64,000 bases of DNA from Hermatobates lingyangjiaoensis. Lineage: Eukaryota > Arthropoda > Insecta > Hemiptera > Hermatobatidae. Below the pieces are notes generated by a model, which did no database searches, was not told the origin of the DNA, and saw only the letters and a list, made by a program, of their open reading frames with translations. This document shows positions 32,460-44,125 of the stretch, piece by piece (positions within the stretch are counted from its first letter, which is position 1; the number at the start of each line of letters is the position of its first letter). Both the position numbers and the translations under genes were made by a program. The stretch spans positions 62,001-126,000 of the forward strand of contig JAPFBL010000314.1 of NCBI GenBank assembly GCA_026182355.1, given 5' to 3'.

Positions 32460-32460
32460 A
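32130..32460. repeat. GT-rich simple-sequence region
   Basis: (GT)n at 32136-32175 and 32410-32458, with irregular GT-rich sequence between. The long frames here are composition artefacts. Confidence 0.95.
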
Positions 32461-33549
32461 TATGAGTACTGACTTGTAGGAATATATGTATCAAATTAGT
32501 ACTATGCCAGGTGCTTGTTAAAGATTCTTTCCTAAATAAATTCGGGTAAAAAAAAAATGGAAATTTGTATTTACCTTGGAGTCAGAAACAAGCAATGGGA
32601 CTTATTGAAGTGTCTGTTATTGCAACCTTACTTACAAAAAAGAAAGCAAAAATCATGAAAAATGTTATTTTTCGTAATTTTGACAAATTTTTATTTGGTC
32701 TCAAGATATATTTTTGATGTCTTTATGATGTCTGTGCATACGGGAGAGTGGGTATCTAAAGATTTGCTACTTTTTATTGTTTTCTGATCATTATTTGATG
32801 ACAATGGAATATTATTTTAGCTGCATATGAAGTCAAATATATCTGAAATATAACGAAAAAGGCAGTGATATTTGTAAATTGTTACTAAATATTCATTTAT
32901 GCTATTATTTATAGAAGCACATATCTAGGATGTTTCTATCAAGTTTCTGATCTCTCTCGATATAATTCTTGGCACAAAAAACTATAATCTGCTAACCTAA
33001 CCAACTTCAATGCTTTCAAAACCTTACATACAATTATTAGAACAATTGAACACTTAGAACGACCACAATGATTTCACTCGTGAATATCCCACAACACGAG
33101 TGAATTTAGAATTTACTATTGAATTTACAATTCAGAGTGAGTTTAATAGCTAAGGCTGCTCACAATATGAGTTGAGATTAGTAGATAAAATATTCGTTTT
33201 CAAACACATAATTTCAAGCCTTTCGACATAACTGTCGTTCTCAGAGTACACAGTTAATTAGCTCTTATTTTAGTTATGGTTTAGCCATATTAGGGAGGTG
33301 ATTTTGCTTTTAAGGTGCTAAATTTTCCTTTCCTCTGTTATATTTATAGTAAAAAGCTTTAGCTAGTGACAGACATTGTACAAGATTGGAAACGACATCC
33401 TTATATTTTCTGCTATGGTTGTTTTTATCTCTTTGATGATTGAATGAGGTCGAAGTGAGTTAATGTTAATGTTTTTGTTTTGTTTTCCTTTTCATGAAAG
33501 TCTAAAATAACAGGAGTCATAAGTTTATTTCCAGTTTGTGGTATAACAC

Positions 33550-33882
33550 TAAGTGTTAGAAGTTAAAAAAAATCAAGAAATATGCTTCTTTTTAAATTTT
33601 ATTAAGAAGAATAATTTTTGTTTAGTAGGACTTTTTGCTTTGCTTTTATTAAGGTTATAAGGTATTTATTTTTTTTTTTTGTGATGTAGGGTCGTGGAAG
33701 CTCGCCTCCGCGTGGTCCACCTCGGGCGTATCTTGGAGGTTTTAGTTTGCCTCTATTTTCTGCTAGGACTTGACACTCCTGAGATGCGGCGAAAGAGCAT
33801 AAAAAAAGGCATCAGCCTGTTTTGTTGTTGTTTTCAGCGATATGGCTGAATAAGCTGGGAGCGCTAAATAATACCAAAACAG
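33550..33882 (+). mobile_element. Repeat J copy 2
   Basis: Full-length relative to copy 1. It contains TTATTAAGAAGAATAATTTT, GCTCGCCTCCGCGTGGTCC and ATATGGCTGAATAAGCTGGG. Copy 3 at 40543-40870 is its reverse complement. Confidence 0.7.
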
Positions 33883-34009
33883 GTCGAAGTGAGTTACTAC
33901 CAAAATATTACACCCTGACACGTCACAGTGTATTAATCATGACTGTTGAAGCCTTAAGGAATCGGATGTATATTTTTCTCATTTTAGCGCTAAGAAGTGA
34001 CTAGATTGA

Positions 34010-34255
34010 AAAGGGATGCGTGATGCGGGTTGAAAACAGGCCATTGCAAGGGTTTTATTGCAGGACGAAGGGTAAGATGATAAAGTGAGAGTCGTGGGGA
34101 CGGACTGACCAATCGTGGACCGTGGCCGCCATCTTGATCCCCTCCCTGGGGCTTTACACCCTGGCCGAGCTCTTCGCACCCCCTGCCGTCCCGACATCAA
34201 TCCACACCCCCTAACATCCCCATCTCGTAATCCCCGCAAGCGCCTCTAAACTACG
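34010..34255. promoter_or_regulatory. GC-rich single-copy island in the vg intron with a YY1/Pho-type site
   Basis: About 245 bp with much higher GC than the flanks and no repeat relatives that I noticed. GCCGCCATCTTG (34125-34136) is a perfect YY1/Pleiohomeotic consensus; a CCAAT lies just upstream. No convincing ORF. It could be an enhancer or Polycomb response element of vg; this is inference. Confidence 0.3.
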
Positions 34256-34925
34256 CATTTCATCCAATATTTCTCAAACCTTCTTATAAAAAGAAAATAA
34301 CATGTATTCTCCCAATATCATTTTCCATCGTATAAAAACCAGGATTGACAACCTCAGGGAGGTTACATTCTTTTTTTTTTCATTATTTTTTTATACATTC
34401 CATTTAAATGTATAAATATAACTAAAGTTCAATTTTCAAACATATAGTTGTAACAATAAATACGATATATCTTTTCAATTGTAGCCAAATTTTTTAGAAA
34501 TAAGATTTTCGCAAATAAGTTTCCCAACAAACTAACCCAATGAGGGATACGTTCATCAACTGTGACTATGTTCATTTAGTTCCATAGAGGATTTATATAT
34601 GTTATTACTTTTAACCTATCATTGATGTAAAAATTTCATTGACATGTGTTAACATGTTAGACAAATGAACATGTTCATGATGCCAAGCAGGTAGTAGATC
34701 GGCAAAGGTTGAAGCCAAACACACTATTTGTAGCCCGGAAGCTTTACACAATTCCCCCTCCAGCATCCTTAAGAATGTAATTATGAAAGGATGAATAAAG
34801 AAGCGAATTAAGCCTTGCTAGAACGATCAAGTATAATTCGGTCTAAAAAGTTCATTCCCTCTGAACTTAAATTTATAAAGAAAGCATGATTTAGAAATAT
34901 ATGTCTGGAATATCTAATTATCTTT

Positions 34926-35683
34926 TATGCCTGCGGAAATGTATACATACGAAGAATATAGACTCTGTTCAGAAGAGACTGAAACCTCAGAACACGTTTT
35001 TATGCCTGCTGAAATTTATACATACGAAGAATATAGACTATGTTCAGAAGAGACTGAAACCTCAGAACACATTTTTTGCCTGCTGAAATTTATACATACG
35101 AAGAATATAGACTATGTTCAGAAGAGACTGAAACCTCAGAGCACATTTTATGCCTTTTAAAATTTATACATACGAAGAATATAGACTATGTTCAGAAGAG
35201 ACTGAAACCTCAGAACACGTTTTTATGCCTGCTGAAATTTATACATACGAAGAATATAGACTATGTTCAGAAGAGACTGAAACCTCAGAACACATTTTTT
35301 GCCTGCTGAAATTTATACATACGAAGAATATAGACTATGTTCAGAAGAGACTGAAACCTCAGAGCACATTTTATGCCTTTTAAAATTTATACATACGAAG
35401 AATATAGACTATGTTCAGAAGAGACTGAAACCTCAGAACACATTTTTATGCCTGCTGAAATTTATACATACGCAGAATATAGACTATGTTCAGAAGAGAC
35501 TGAAACCTCAGAGCACATTTTATGCCTTTTAAAATTTATACAAACGAAGAATATAGACTATGTTCAGAAGAGACTGAAACCTCAGAACACATTCTATGTG
35601 AATGTAGAGCAATGGCCTTTAAAATGTTAAAGAATTTCGGTAAAGCATACCTAAAGCCAATAGATGTGAGAGGTACTGCTTAA
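34926..35683 (+). repeat. Tandem array made from a LINE ORF fragment
   Basis: Nine copies of a 74/75-bp unit start at 34942, 35017, 35091, 35165, 35240, 35314, 35388, 35463 and 35537. Spacing repeats as 75-74-74, a 223-bp higher-order unit. Each encodes YTYEEYRLCSEETETSEH. The last copy runs on into ILCECRAMAFKMLKNFG and stops at 35681-35683, like the Cys/His-containing C-terminus of non-LTR retrotransposon polyproteins. Confidence 0.85.
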
Positions 35684-35687
35684 AGGA

Positions 35688-35843
35688 AGATATCCGCTAG
35701 CTGTAAGTCGACTATAGTATATGTCAACCATCTAAGAAGAGGCTATTACTCTCGAAACGAAAGTATTAAGTTTGAAGAGACCGTTACTAATGTTTATAAT
35801 ATTTGATCTATTAAATTTAATTAGAGACGATTCAATAAGTTCA
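35688..35843 (-). mobile_element. PLE family A ORF 3' fragment
   Basis: The minus strand encodes LIESSLIKFNRSNIINISN followed by GLFKLNTFVSRVIASS, equal to the C-terminus of the intact family A protein with a few changes, then ATCCGCTAGCTG of the 3' UTR. It directly abuts the LINE array. Confidence 0.85.
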
Positions 35844-36035
35844 TTAAAGAACTTACAATTTGAAATTTTTTTTTTAGAAATGATCAACGAAAATACAATA
35901 TGACTGAGATATAGCTGAGGTGTGAACAATTCTGAAGAGACTCATGTCTTCAGATTAGCAATAAAAATAACAATAATAATAATAATTGATAAAAAAATCA
36001 TAAGTCGATAACCAATGTGGTGGAGCCCCTACAGC

Positions 36036-36115
36036 AGGGGTGCTCAATACGTCGATCGCGATCTACCAGTCGATCGCGAGGCCAATAGTGGTAGATCGCA
36101 TACAACTTTAAAAAA
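36036..36115. mobile_element. hAT-like end fragment
   Basis: CAGGGGTGCTCAATACG followed by GTCGATCGCGATCTACC resembles a hAT-type terminus. The other end was not found. Confidence 0.4.
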
Positions 36116-36141
36116 AAAGTTCCAGGGTGACAGTCAGCCTA

Positions 36142-36186
<45 letters not shown>

Positions 36187-36191
36187 CTATC

Positions 36192-36406
36192 AATGATCAA
36201 ACCACAGTAAGAAATGGGAAAACAAGACTAAGATCTTTCAACCGTAACAAGCGGTCTTCGTCAGAGTCAAAAACCCAAAAATCAGTTGGGTTTTTGACTC
36301 TAACGAAGACCGCTTCTTACGGTTGAAAGATCTTAGTCTTGTTTTCCCATTTCTTACTGTGGTTTGATTATTGATTGTTGTTTCACGTGTTTATGTGAAA
36401 TCTTTC
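36192..36406. mobile_element. PLE family A foldback element (copy 4) in a (TATC)n microsatellite
   Basis: Inserted between (TATC) runs at 36166-36191 and 36407-36417. The antisense core (left arm) is intact, including GACT/AGTC helix I. The sense core has CTAACGA (G5 to A). Confidence 0.9.
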
Positions 36407-36501
36407 TATCTATCTATAAATCTCTGTGGTATGTGTGTGTGTGTGTTTTGATCCTCCTGTAAAGCTACATAGTTATTATTATAACAATAATATATATATA
36501 A

Positions 36502-36985
36502 CAAGGTTTCACATAAACCCATGAAATAACAATCAATGATCAAACCACAATATGAAATAGGGGAAAAACACTAAGATCTTTGAACCGTAACAAACGGTCT
36601 TCCTGAAAGTCAAAAACCCAACCGAAACACTAGATGCAGAAACATCTGGTGAGGGGTTGAGAAGAGTGGGACAGAAGAATGGTATTTTAAAAGAGTGAAA
36701 GTGCAGGAAAAGGACAAATGTCGAGAGAGGTATGTTTGGGGAAACAAAGGAGTGCAGTAACTAAGAATAAAAAAAAATTACTCTTTCTTACTGTAGTTTA
36801 TTTCCCCAAACATCCCTCTCTGTACATTTGCCCTTTCCTGCACTTTCATCCTTTTAAAGTACGACTCTTTTGTCCCACTCTTCTCCAGCCGTAATCAGAT
36901 GTTTCTGCATCTAGTGTTTCGGTTAGGTTTTTGACTCTGACGAAGACCGCTTGTTACAGTTCAAAGATCTTAGTCTTTTTTCTCC

Positions 36986-36990
<5 letters not shown>
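36502..36990. mobile_element. PLE family A foldback element (copy 5), long arms with 3' UTR
   Basis: Both arms extend past the terminal repeat into the element's 3' UTR (AAACATCTGGTGAGG and its complement), meeting near 36770-36790. The sense core has GAAA changed to CAAA and the antisense CTGACGA box is altered. TA runs flank it. Confidence 0.88.
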
Positions 36991-37017
<27 letters not shown>

Positions 37018-37794
37018 CGTGTGTATATATCCAAAAGGTTGGCACCTGTGTCTCGGTTGAAGAAATGTTGACTCTACCAGTTAACAGTAGAGGTTAACCT
37101 ACTAGATTGTTAGCAGTGTAAGAGTAACAGCAGTACTGATTGTGGAACATCACTGATACTCATGTTTCCATCCCAAATAACAGAAAACTGCAATTTGAAT
37201 GCGATTTGCGATTTGAATGGATCATAAGAACATACAATTTTAAATACTTATAATAGAATAACATAATAACAAAACAATAACATTGTTATTGTTCTCTTAA
37301 CAAAGTTAGCCAGGTAATGAATGGACACATTGCAAAACAAACAAAAAACAATCAGAAATATAAAAAAAAGGAGCTAATTTTATAGTCTAATAATATATTT
37401 TAAATGAAATTATAAAATGCGTTACTGTATGGTAACGCTGTGTCTTCGGCTATGAATTAGAGATTTAATTCATACCGTCAATTCATGTAGCCACCTCTGG
37501 TTACTTGTCGTTGTATTTTTAAAAACTCATAGGTAAACATAAGTTTACTAGAAGTGAATTTCAATTTCAAATGAAGGTAATAATCAACTATTGATTGAAA
37601 TAATTCCTATTTTAGAAAACTAAAAAAAAAACGAATAAATAATGACATGAATTAAAAAAATATACCAAAATACCCAGAAAATCTTTATAAATAAAATAAT
37701 GATTTTGTCTGTACATTGCTTAGAACTGACTCATTTCAAGTTTTCTTTACGTTTCATACATTGGAGAAACCGAATCCACCCTTAGAAAAATTTC

Positions 37795-37862
37795 TGTCGG
37801 TTTGTCGGTTTGTCGGTTTGTCGGTTCGTCGGTTTGTCGGTTCGTCGGTTTGTCGGTTTGTC
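37795..37862. repeat. 8-bp minisatellite GTCGGTTT
   Basis: About eight units alternating GTCGGTTT and GTCGGTTC, inside the Helitron remnant; the 39.6-kb relative has one to two units. Confidence 0.95.
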
Positions 37863-38379
37863 CGCAAAACTTTGTCACAGGTAAACTCAGCTACCATAAG
37901 ACATATAAAGCTGAAACTTTTACAGTAGATTTGTGTAGGTCTAACTTAAAATATAGGCTATGAATTGATTGGAAATTCAACGTAGAAGTGAAGTTATGGA
38001 CGTTTAACGCAAAAATGTTTGTCACAAGTAAACTCAGCCACCATAAGACATAGCGAGCTGAAACATTGACACTGGATTTGTGTGTGCCTAACTTAAAATA
38101 TGGGCTCTAAATAGATTATTAATTCAGTACAGAAGCGAAGTTATGGGGCTTTTAGCTGTATTTTCCTAACTTCATAGACAAGTTTGTTTTGAAAATACAC
38201 AGGTGTGGCAAGTAGGTATTGTTAGTTGATTTTAATTTCAATTGAGCATATGAATATATTGCGTATTTGACATCATTGAAATGGTGTTTCACAGAGTTGA
38301 GGATGTACTATCTATTGAGAATAAATGTTTTGTAAACGTGCAATTCTCAGTCCTTAATATGAACAGGCAGGAGAAATCA

Positions 38380-38880
38380 ATAAAGAAGTTCTTACGCTAT
38401 ATGAAGCCGAGGAAAGAACTTACAAGTCAGTAAAGAGATTGGATTAGTGATGAAGAAGCAGTTCATTATCTAATTGAATTTCTTGACTCTGAATTTATTT
38501 CTCCTGGACTGCCTGCTCATGAGTAAAAACTTAAAGTAGGAGCACCAATGATGCTGCAATTTATAGCAGTAACAAATTTCATGTTACGAAACATGAGTGC
38601 CCCAAAAACTGTGCAACGGGACACGTCTCTGAGTTCGTGCTCTACACAGATATGCCATAGAGGCGGACATAATGACTGGATGTGGTATTGGGGAGTCTGT
38701 GTGTATACTTCACATACCATTGATTCCGAGCCACTGTCTGTTTACGTTGAAATTATTGCAAAGTCGGGTCAGAGTCTATTTCGCAATGACGTTAACTAAG
38801 TCGCAAAGGGAGACTTCATCTAACACAGGAATACAAGGTAGCAAAACCAAGTTTTTCTCACATGGTCAAATGTAGTTTAC
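38380..38880 (+). pseudogene. Helitron PIF1-like helicase, C-terminal remains
   Basis: Frames broken by stops give LYEAEERTYKSVKRLD, SDEEAVHYLIEFLDSEFI, KLKVGAPMML, FMLRNMSAPKTVQRDTS, IPLIPSHCLFTLKLLQSRV, YFAMTLTKSQRET and FFSHGQ. In Helitron helicases these blocks appear as EEAVNYPxEFLN, LKVGAPIMLLRNL, IPLIPSD and FAMTINKSQGQ. At least three stops or frameshifts. Confidence 0.8.
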
Positions 38881-39184
38881 ATGCTCAACGGTCAGAGGTT
38901 TCAACTCTTTCTTCTACCATGAACCTGAAGGACAGACAGCTAATGTAGTGTCTAAGCTGGAGGCATTTGTTTAACACTGTAGTAATAATGGTATTTTCTA
39001 CTATTCTATAATTTCTAATGACATTTTGAAATACCAAAAATGACGGAACTTCTGATTCCTCCGTGGTATAGCCGAAAGGCAATAGGCACACGGCAATAAA
39101 CCAAAACAGGAACTTCTGATTCCGTCAAAGACGGGTACGTTTGCTATGTATTATATATAACTGTCAACTTTTTTTTAATTTAAT

Positions 39185-39545
39185 ATTTGCTTAATAAATA
39201 CACTGGTAATAATGTAAGGTATGGGACCAGAGTAGCCCAGTGGCTTGCGTGATCGCCGATGACAGTAGTGCAAATGTATTATAAATAAATGTAACAAACA
39301 AATATTTTTTTGAATTTAAAATGTGGATAATATAAAAGATGGTAATAAAGTAAAGGGATCTAACCAGGGTTGCCAGTAGCTTGCTTGCTCGCCGATGACA
39401 GTAGTGCAAATGTATTATAAATAAACACAACAAAAATATTTTTTTTTTAATTTAATATTTGCGTAATATAAACACTGGTAATAAAGTAAGGTATGGAACC
39501 AGAGTAGCCCAGTGGCTTGCGTGCTAGCTTTTGACTGGGAGCACG
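39185..39545. repeat. Tandem repeat of about 150 bp with tRNA-SINE-like head
   Basis: Units near 39185, 39335 and 39465 share TACACTGGTAATAA, ACCAGAGTAGCCCAGTGG and GCCGATGACAGTAGTGCAAA. The AGTAGCCCAGTGG word matches the A-box end of the SINE at 42.8 kb. Confidence 0.7.
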
Positions 39546-39551
39546 TTAATT

Positions 39552-39880
39552 AGAACTAACTCATTTCAAGTTTTCTTTACGTTTCATACTTCAGAGTAGC
39601 CACATGTACCCTTAGAATAATTTCTGTCTGTCGGTTTGTCCACATAATATTGCTACCATAAGACATATAAAGCTGAAACATTGATTGTAGATTTGTGTAT
39701 GTCTAACTTAAAATCTAATCTTTGTATACAGAGGCTTTTTTTTAGCACTGTACTAATAATGGTATTTTCTACTATTCTATAACTTCTAATTGTAGTATTA
39801 GTATAATACTATAATTGATATTTTGGAATACCAAGTATAATAGAATTTTTGATTCCGTCAAAGACGGGTACGTTTGCTAG
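39552..39880 (+). mobile_element. Helitron fragment with intact 3' end
   Basis: CTCATTTCAAGTTTTCTTTA, ACCATAAGACATATAAAGC and TTGTGTATGTCTAACTTAAA match 37720-37950. It ends with hairpin CCGTC-AAA-GACGG and CTAG (39877-39880), followed by T. Confidence 0.7.
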
Positions 39881-40542
39881 TATGATATATAATTAGTTTG
39901 TAATATTTACCGTTATTTTATTATGTTTCATAACCTGTTGCAAATGAAAACCAAAACAAAACGATAATATAATTATCTAAAATACACCTCTGTTTCTTGA
40001 GAGCTAATTACATGACATCCCTAGTGCAATTCATTGCGTTTAATTATCTTAATAATTTATGTCAAATTTGTTAGGCATGCCTTCTTGTTTAACTTCTAAT
40101 TGACTAATTAAATTGCTCAATTAAAGGATTTAAGGTTGGTAATGTTACATAATAGTATTGATTATTGAATCGTAATGTTCAGTAGCAACAAACATTGATT
40201 ACGCCACTTACAGTACTTGATTAGTAATAGTTTTTAATGATCCTTATAACGAATCTTACTTATTCATCGTTACTTGTTTGATTTTATGTTTTTTTTTCTT
40301 ACTGTTGTTTTTACTTTCATTGGATTTCACTTTTAATGCTGGTTTAGTTGTAACAATCAAGTTAATTTGTTATTTGGTGCATTACAACTGGGGTCCTTAA
40401 TTTTGACTTAGACTGTTTTTGCATTATTATTAAAGGTATCTTTAGTAATATCTAACATCGTACAGCTTTAGAGAGATAGAATTACGTCCATAGAAAGTGT
40501 CAGGGCACATAAGTTTTCTATACTTCACATGAAACGTCTAAG

Positions 40543-40870
40543 ACCTGTTTTCGTATTATTTAGTGCTCCCAGCTTATTCAGCCATATCACTGAAAACAAC
40601 AACAAAACAGACTGATGCCTTTTTTACGTGAAAGCTCTTTTGCCGCATCTCGGGAGCTACAAGCTCTAGCCTAGGATAAAGGCAAACAAAACCTCTGAGA
40701 TACGCCCGAGGTGGACCACGCGGAGGCGAGCTTCCACGACCCTACATCACAAAAATAAAATCTTATAACCATTTAATAAAAGCAAAGCAAAAAGGTTCCA
40801 CTAAACAAAAAATATTCTTCTTAATAAAATTTTAAAAGAAGGATATTTCTTGATAACTTCTAATACCCTA
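40543..40870 (-). mobile_element. Repeat J copy 3
   Basis: Reverse complement of 33550-33882, including GGTGGACCACGCGGAGGCG and the CTTCTTAATAAAAT end. Confidence 0.7.
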
Positions 40871-41164
40871 CCGTTGTTTTAGGCTTCCATGTAAAGGAAA
40901 ACAAAAGAAAACCAAGAACATTAAGGTTTCTCATGCTTAGATCTTAGAGAACCTAAGTATTCAACATGATATGGGCATTAGCCAACATGAAGACCACTTG
41001 GGAGCAATACTGCTGTCCTCTTGCAAACGTCTAAGACCATGGATGAAACCGAGCATACAATCTTCAGCGCTAACGGCTTTTTCTTTTGGGTTAGTATGAG
41101 AGTTCTCCTAGGAAACAAGATCTCTAAGGGGGGATATTCTGTGTTCCTCATGATTCTATACTAG

Positions 41165-41395
41165 TCTTAAATTTTGTCTAACTGAAGTTAATTTATAGCA
41201 AGGATCTTTAACAACTAACAGACATCGTACAGGCTCGGGGTAGCTTAACCTCCTCTTCTGGTAAGACCACTCGCATTTTATTACCTTTCACTTGAAAAAA
41301 AAAGAGTATCAGAGTAAGAATGGAATCTGGGATCTGCCAGTCCAGAGGTGAACACGCAAGCCACTGGTTACCCTGACCCCAGTACTACATGTTTC
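41165..41395 (-). mobile_element. tRNA-derived SINE, degenerate
   Basis: The minus strand reads GGTAACCAGTGGCTTGCGTG, TTCACCTCTGGACTGG, then the SINE body with CGAGCCTGTACGATGT. A box partly kept, B box degraded. Confidence 0.6.
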
Positions 41396-41999
41396 TGGTT
41401 TGTATTTGACTCCTAGATGCTTCTTTAGTTTGTATTTGAAGCGATAGCCCCTTTTATTCATGAAATATTTGAAACTAAGTGACGAAAAATGGAGGAAACA
41501 GAATCAAATTTTCAAAACCAAAATGTAAGAATAAATTAGCGGAGATAGAGGTCAATGTGCGCAATATTAGACAAGTTACGGCCCAAGTGTAAACAGTTTT
41601 CTTGACTCACCTGAGAAGGTCAAGAATCCATCATCTCTCCGACATTTCTCCCTCTACTGAACCGGTTTAGAAATAGCCCATTACATGTCAAAGACCTTAA
41701 AATTATTATGGGCATGTGGCACTAACGTTATAATATCCATATAAGTTACTATCATATGTTATCTGAAGATGACCGTATTGATAGTTAAAATTTATGTTAT
41801 TTATTATTTTTGTAAGGAATAAAATTACAATAGTTCTTTTTTTTTGTCATAACATATAATTAATAAAAAGGTTAATTAAAAACAATATCACATCATTGCG
41901 ATATGTTTTCATTCACTTTTTTCCTGTTGTAACCTTTTGCATTGCTTTTCTAGGTTTTGCAAGTTCAGAAAAATTTTGAAGCACCTGAACTTCATTTTA

Positions 42000-42212
42000 T
42001 TTTACTTTAAATTACACAAAACACGTCACAGAAAAAAAGATAAAATACACACTTGCTGAATACAATTCGCGAGTTTTCGCGTTCCTTCCTTCGTCGTGGG
42101 GAGATCTCTTTCACTTCGTCTTCTCCTGATGACGAACAAAACTTCGAAGTATTATATTTAGTAAGTGTGTATTTGATCTGTTTTCTGTCTCGCGTTTTGT
42201 TTAGTTTAAAGT
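42000..42212. mobile_element. PLE family C foldback element (copy 2)
   Basis: Outer arms TTTAAATTACACAAAACACG and CGCGTTTTGTTTAG, with AGATAAAATACACACTT facing AAGTGTGTATTTGATCT. The sense arm has CTCCTGATGACGAACAAAAC but GAAA has become GAAG, so the core is altered. Confidence 0.6.
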
Positions 42213-42474
42213 TGTATAGTCCGTGTGAACAGTTTCTACAATTTTGTGTTTCATTTTATATATTTAGAAATAGTAAAATAGATTAAATATGTTTACTTTT
42301 TTGCTAAACATATGAGGTTAAACATTTTGTTAAAGAAGGTTAAGTTCAACATTCCTTCCCAAGCCAACATAATAGTTGTCGGGCGTAAATGGATAGAGAT
42401 ATTAATGGATATCTCTGATAGAGATATTAAACAACATTTTCTAGATCATTTAACCCTATACATATATATGCTCA

Positions 42475-42659
42475 ATGATCAAACCGCAATAAGAAAATGG
42501 GAAAGCAAGAATAAGATCCTTCAACCGCAACTGAAGTTGGGTTTTTGACTCTGACGAGGACCGCTTGTTGCGGTTGAAGGATCTTAGTCTTGTTTTCCTA
42601 TTTTGTTATTGTGGTTTGATCATTGATTGTTATTTCACGTGTTTATGTGAAATCTTTTT
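42475..42659. mobile_element. PLE family A foldback element (copy 6) with 13-bp TSD
   Basis: ATATATATGCTCA occurs at 42462-42474 and 42660-42672. The left arm ends before the core. The sense arm has CTGACGA and helix II but GAAG instead of GAAA (A15.1 to G). The arms share the same variant (AAGATCCTTCAACCGCAAC), indicating recent origin from one template. Confidence 0.92.
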
Positions 42660-42837
42660 ATATATATGCTCATAAATAGAGCATGTGTTATAGGCAGAAT
42701 CGTACGATATCGAATAAACTATTTCACAGACTATATCTTCATATATATTGTAGATTATTCCATATAATATGTTATAGTATGCTAGTATATCTGAGACACT
42801 GTTTAATTGATAATATGTTATAATCTATATATTGCGT

Positions 42838-43150
42838 TAAGGGACCAGGTTAGCTCAGTGGTTAACGTTCTCACCTCTGGGCCGGTAGGTCCGGGGTTCG
42901 ATGCCCACCTGGCCCTCGATTTATTCACGCAAGAGGTAAATAAATCTGAGTACGTCGTCCCTCGGAGAGGATATTAAGCCGTCGGTCCCGAACCTGTACG
43001 ATGTGAGGTACTCGTTAAAGATCCCTACTCGAAATGCACTTGAGTGAGGCAAAATTTAGGACTCCCAATGTAGAATCTGTAGAATAACCGATCAAACAAA
43101 AAGTCGGTAAACGGCTGACGTTGTCACCTACTAAAATAACAATAACAAAA
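42838..43150 (+). mobile_element. tRNA-derived SINE
   Basis: The head carries an A box TAGCTCAGTGG (42851-42861) and a B box GGTTCGATGCC (42895-42905), 34 bp apart as in tRNA genes. The body includes CCTCGATTTATTCACG, CGGTCCCGAACCTG and GTACTCGTTAAAGATCCC. The tail is AATAACAATAACAAAA. Body copies without head are at 6.8 and 25.1 kb. Confidence 0.85.
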
Positions 43151-44125
43151 TTTTAATATAGTACGTTATAAAACATATCATACAAACCCTCTTATAAATC
43201 TTAAAATAATATACCTCATAGATCGTATCATAGTATATCGTACGGAACCTTTCATTAACCAAAGGTTATATATCTTACAGTACTCTAGATTATAGACTAT
43301 ATCATACTATATTTGAAAGAACATATCTTATTATTCTTTATAAGTCATTGATGACAGTTGCAACCAAAGATTAAAAAGTGTGTATTTTTCATTTTATAAG
43401 TGTGTCTGATACATTTAGTATTTGGATCATTTTATCATTGTTAAATCATTCGTACGTACGCAAGTGTGGGAGTGAATTGAGTGGGTAGTTGTATGTGGGT
43501 GTGTTAGTTTTAGTTGTTGTTTTTGCTTGAGGGATATAGAAAACGATCAAATTGTGTGTATGGTGTGAATAAAAAAGTGTGTGAGTCTCTAAGTGTGTTT
43601 GTTTGTATGCGCGTGCTGATACAGAGAGTGAACCCAGAGACCTGAACACTTCTTACGTCACTTTACATAACCAAGTTGGCTTGCTATAATTCCAGCCATC
43701 AGGAAGTAATAGTCGCAGACGTTTATTAACTTTCACTCTGCAATATACCTGTAGTTATATATAATTTATGTGTCACATTATGAATAATATCTTACATGCT
43801 TATCGTGAGCAGCAAGATTATTATGAAGACAACTCGAAATAAATATTATGTTTTGTTTTTCACTTATTAATTTAAACTGTTTACATAGTATAGGGATACA
43901 CCGCTGTTAAGCAGATCTGGCCTCACTTTAACATTACACTATAAATGCAGAGCCTCATCTGCTTTCAGTTCACTTGTTCCTGGTCAAATATGATATAATA
44001 TAAACATAACGTCAGAATCGCAAATATTTCATTAAAAATCTGGAGTTGCCTACACTCAACCCTACTATAAGTAAACATAATATGAAGCACCTTGACAACC
44101 AATTTTTATTTAACTATCTTTATGT

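Larger units (their letters stand above)
37720..39147 (+). mobile_element. Degenerate Helitron with PIF1 remains
   Basis: Two related blocks at 37740-37960 and 38020-38130 share ACCATAAGACATA, AAAGCTGAAAC and GTCTAACTTAAAAT. Helicase remains follow, then a 3' hairpin CCGTC-AAA-GACGG (39122-39134) and CTAT (39144-39147), a decayed CTAG. The 5' end is uncertain. Confidence 0.6.

Noticed and set aside
32051..32494. Cys/Val- and His/Thr-rich ORFs
   Set aside because: Translation of GT/CA simple sequence.
42838..42912. Functional tRNA gene
   Set aside because: A and B boxes are present but the arms do not form a regular cloverleaf and a SINE body follows directly.
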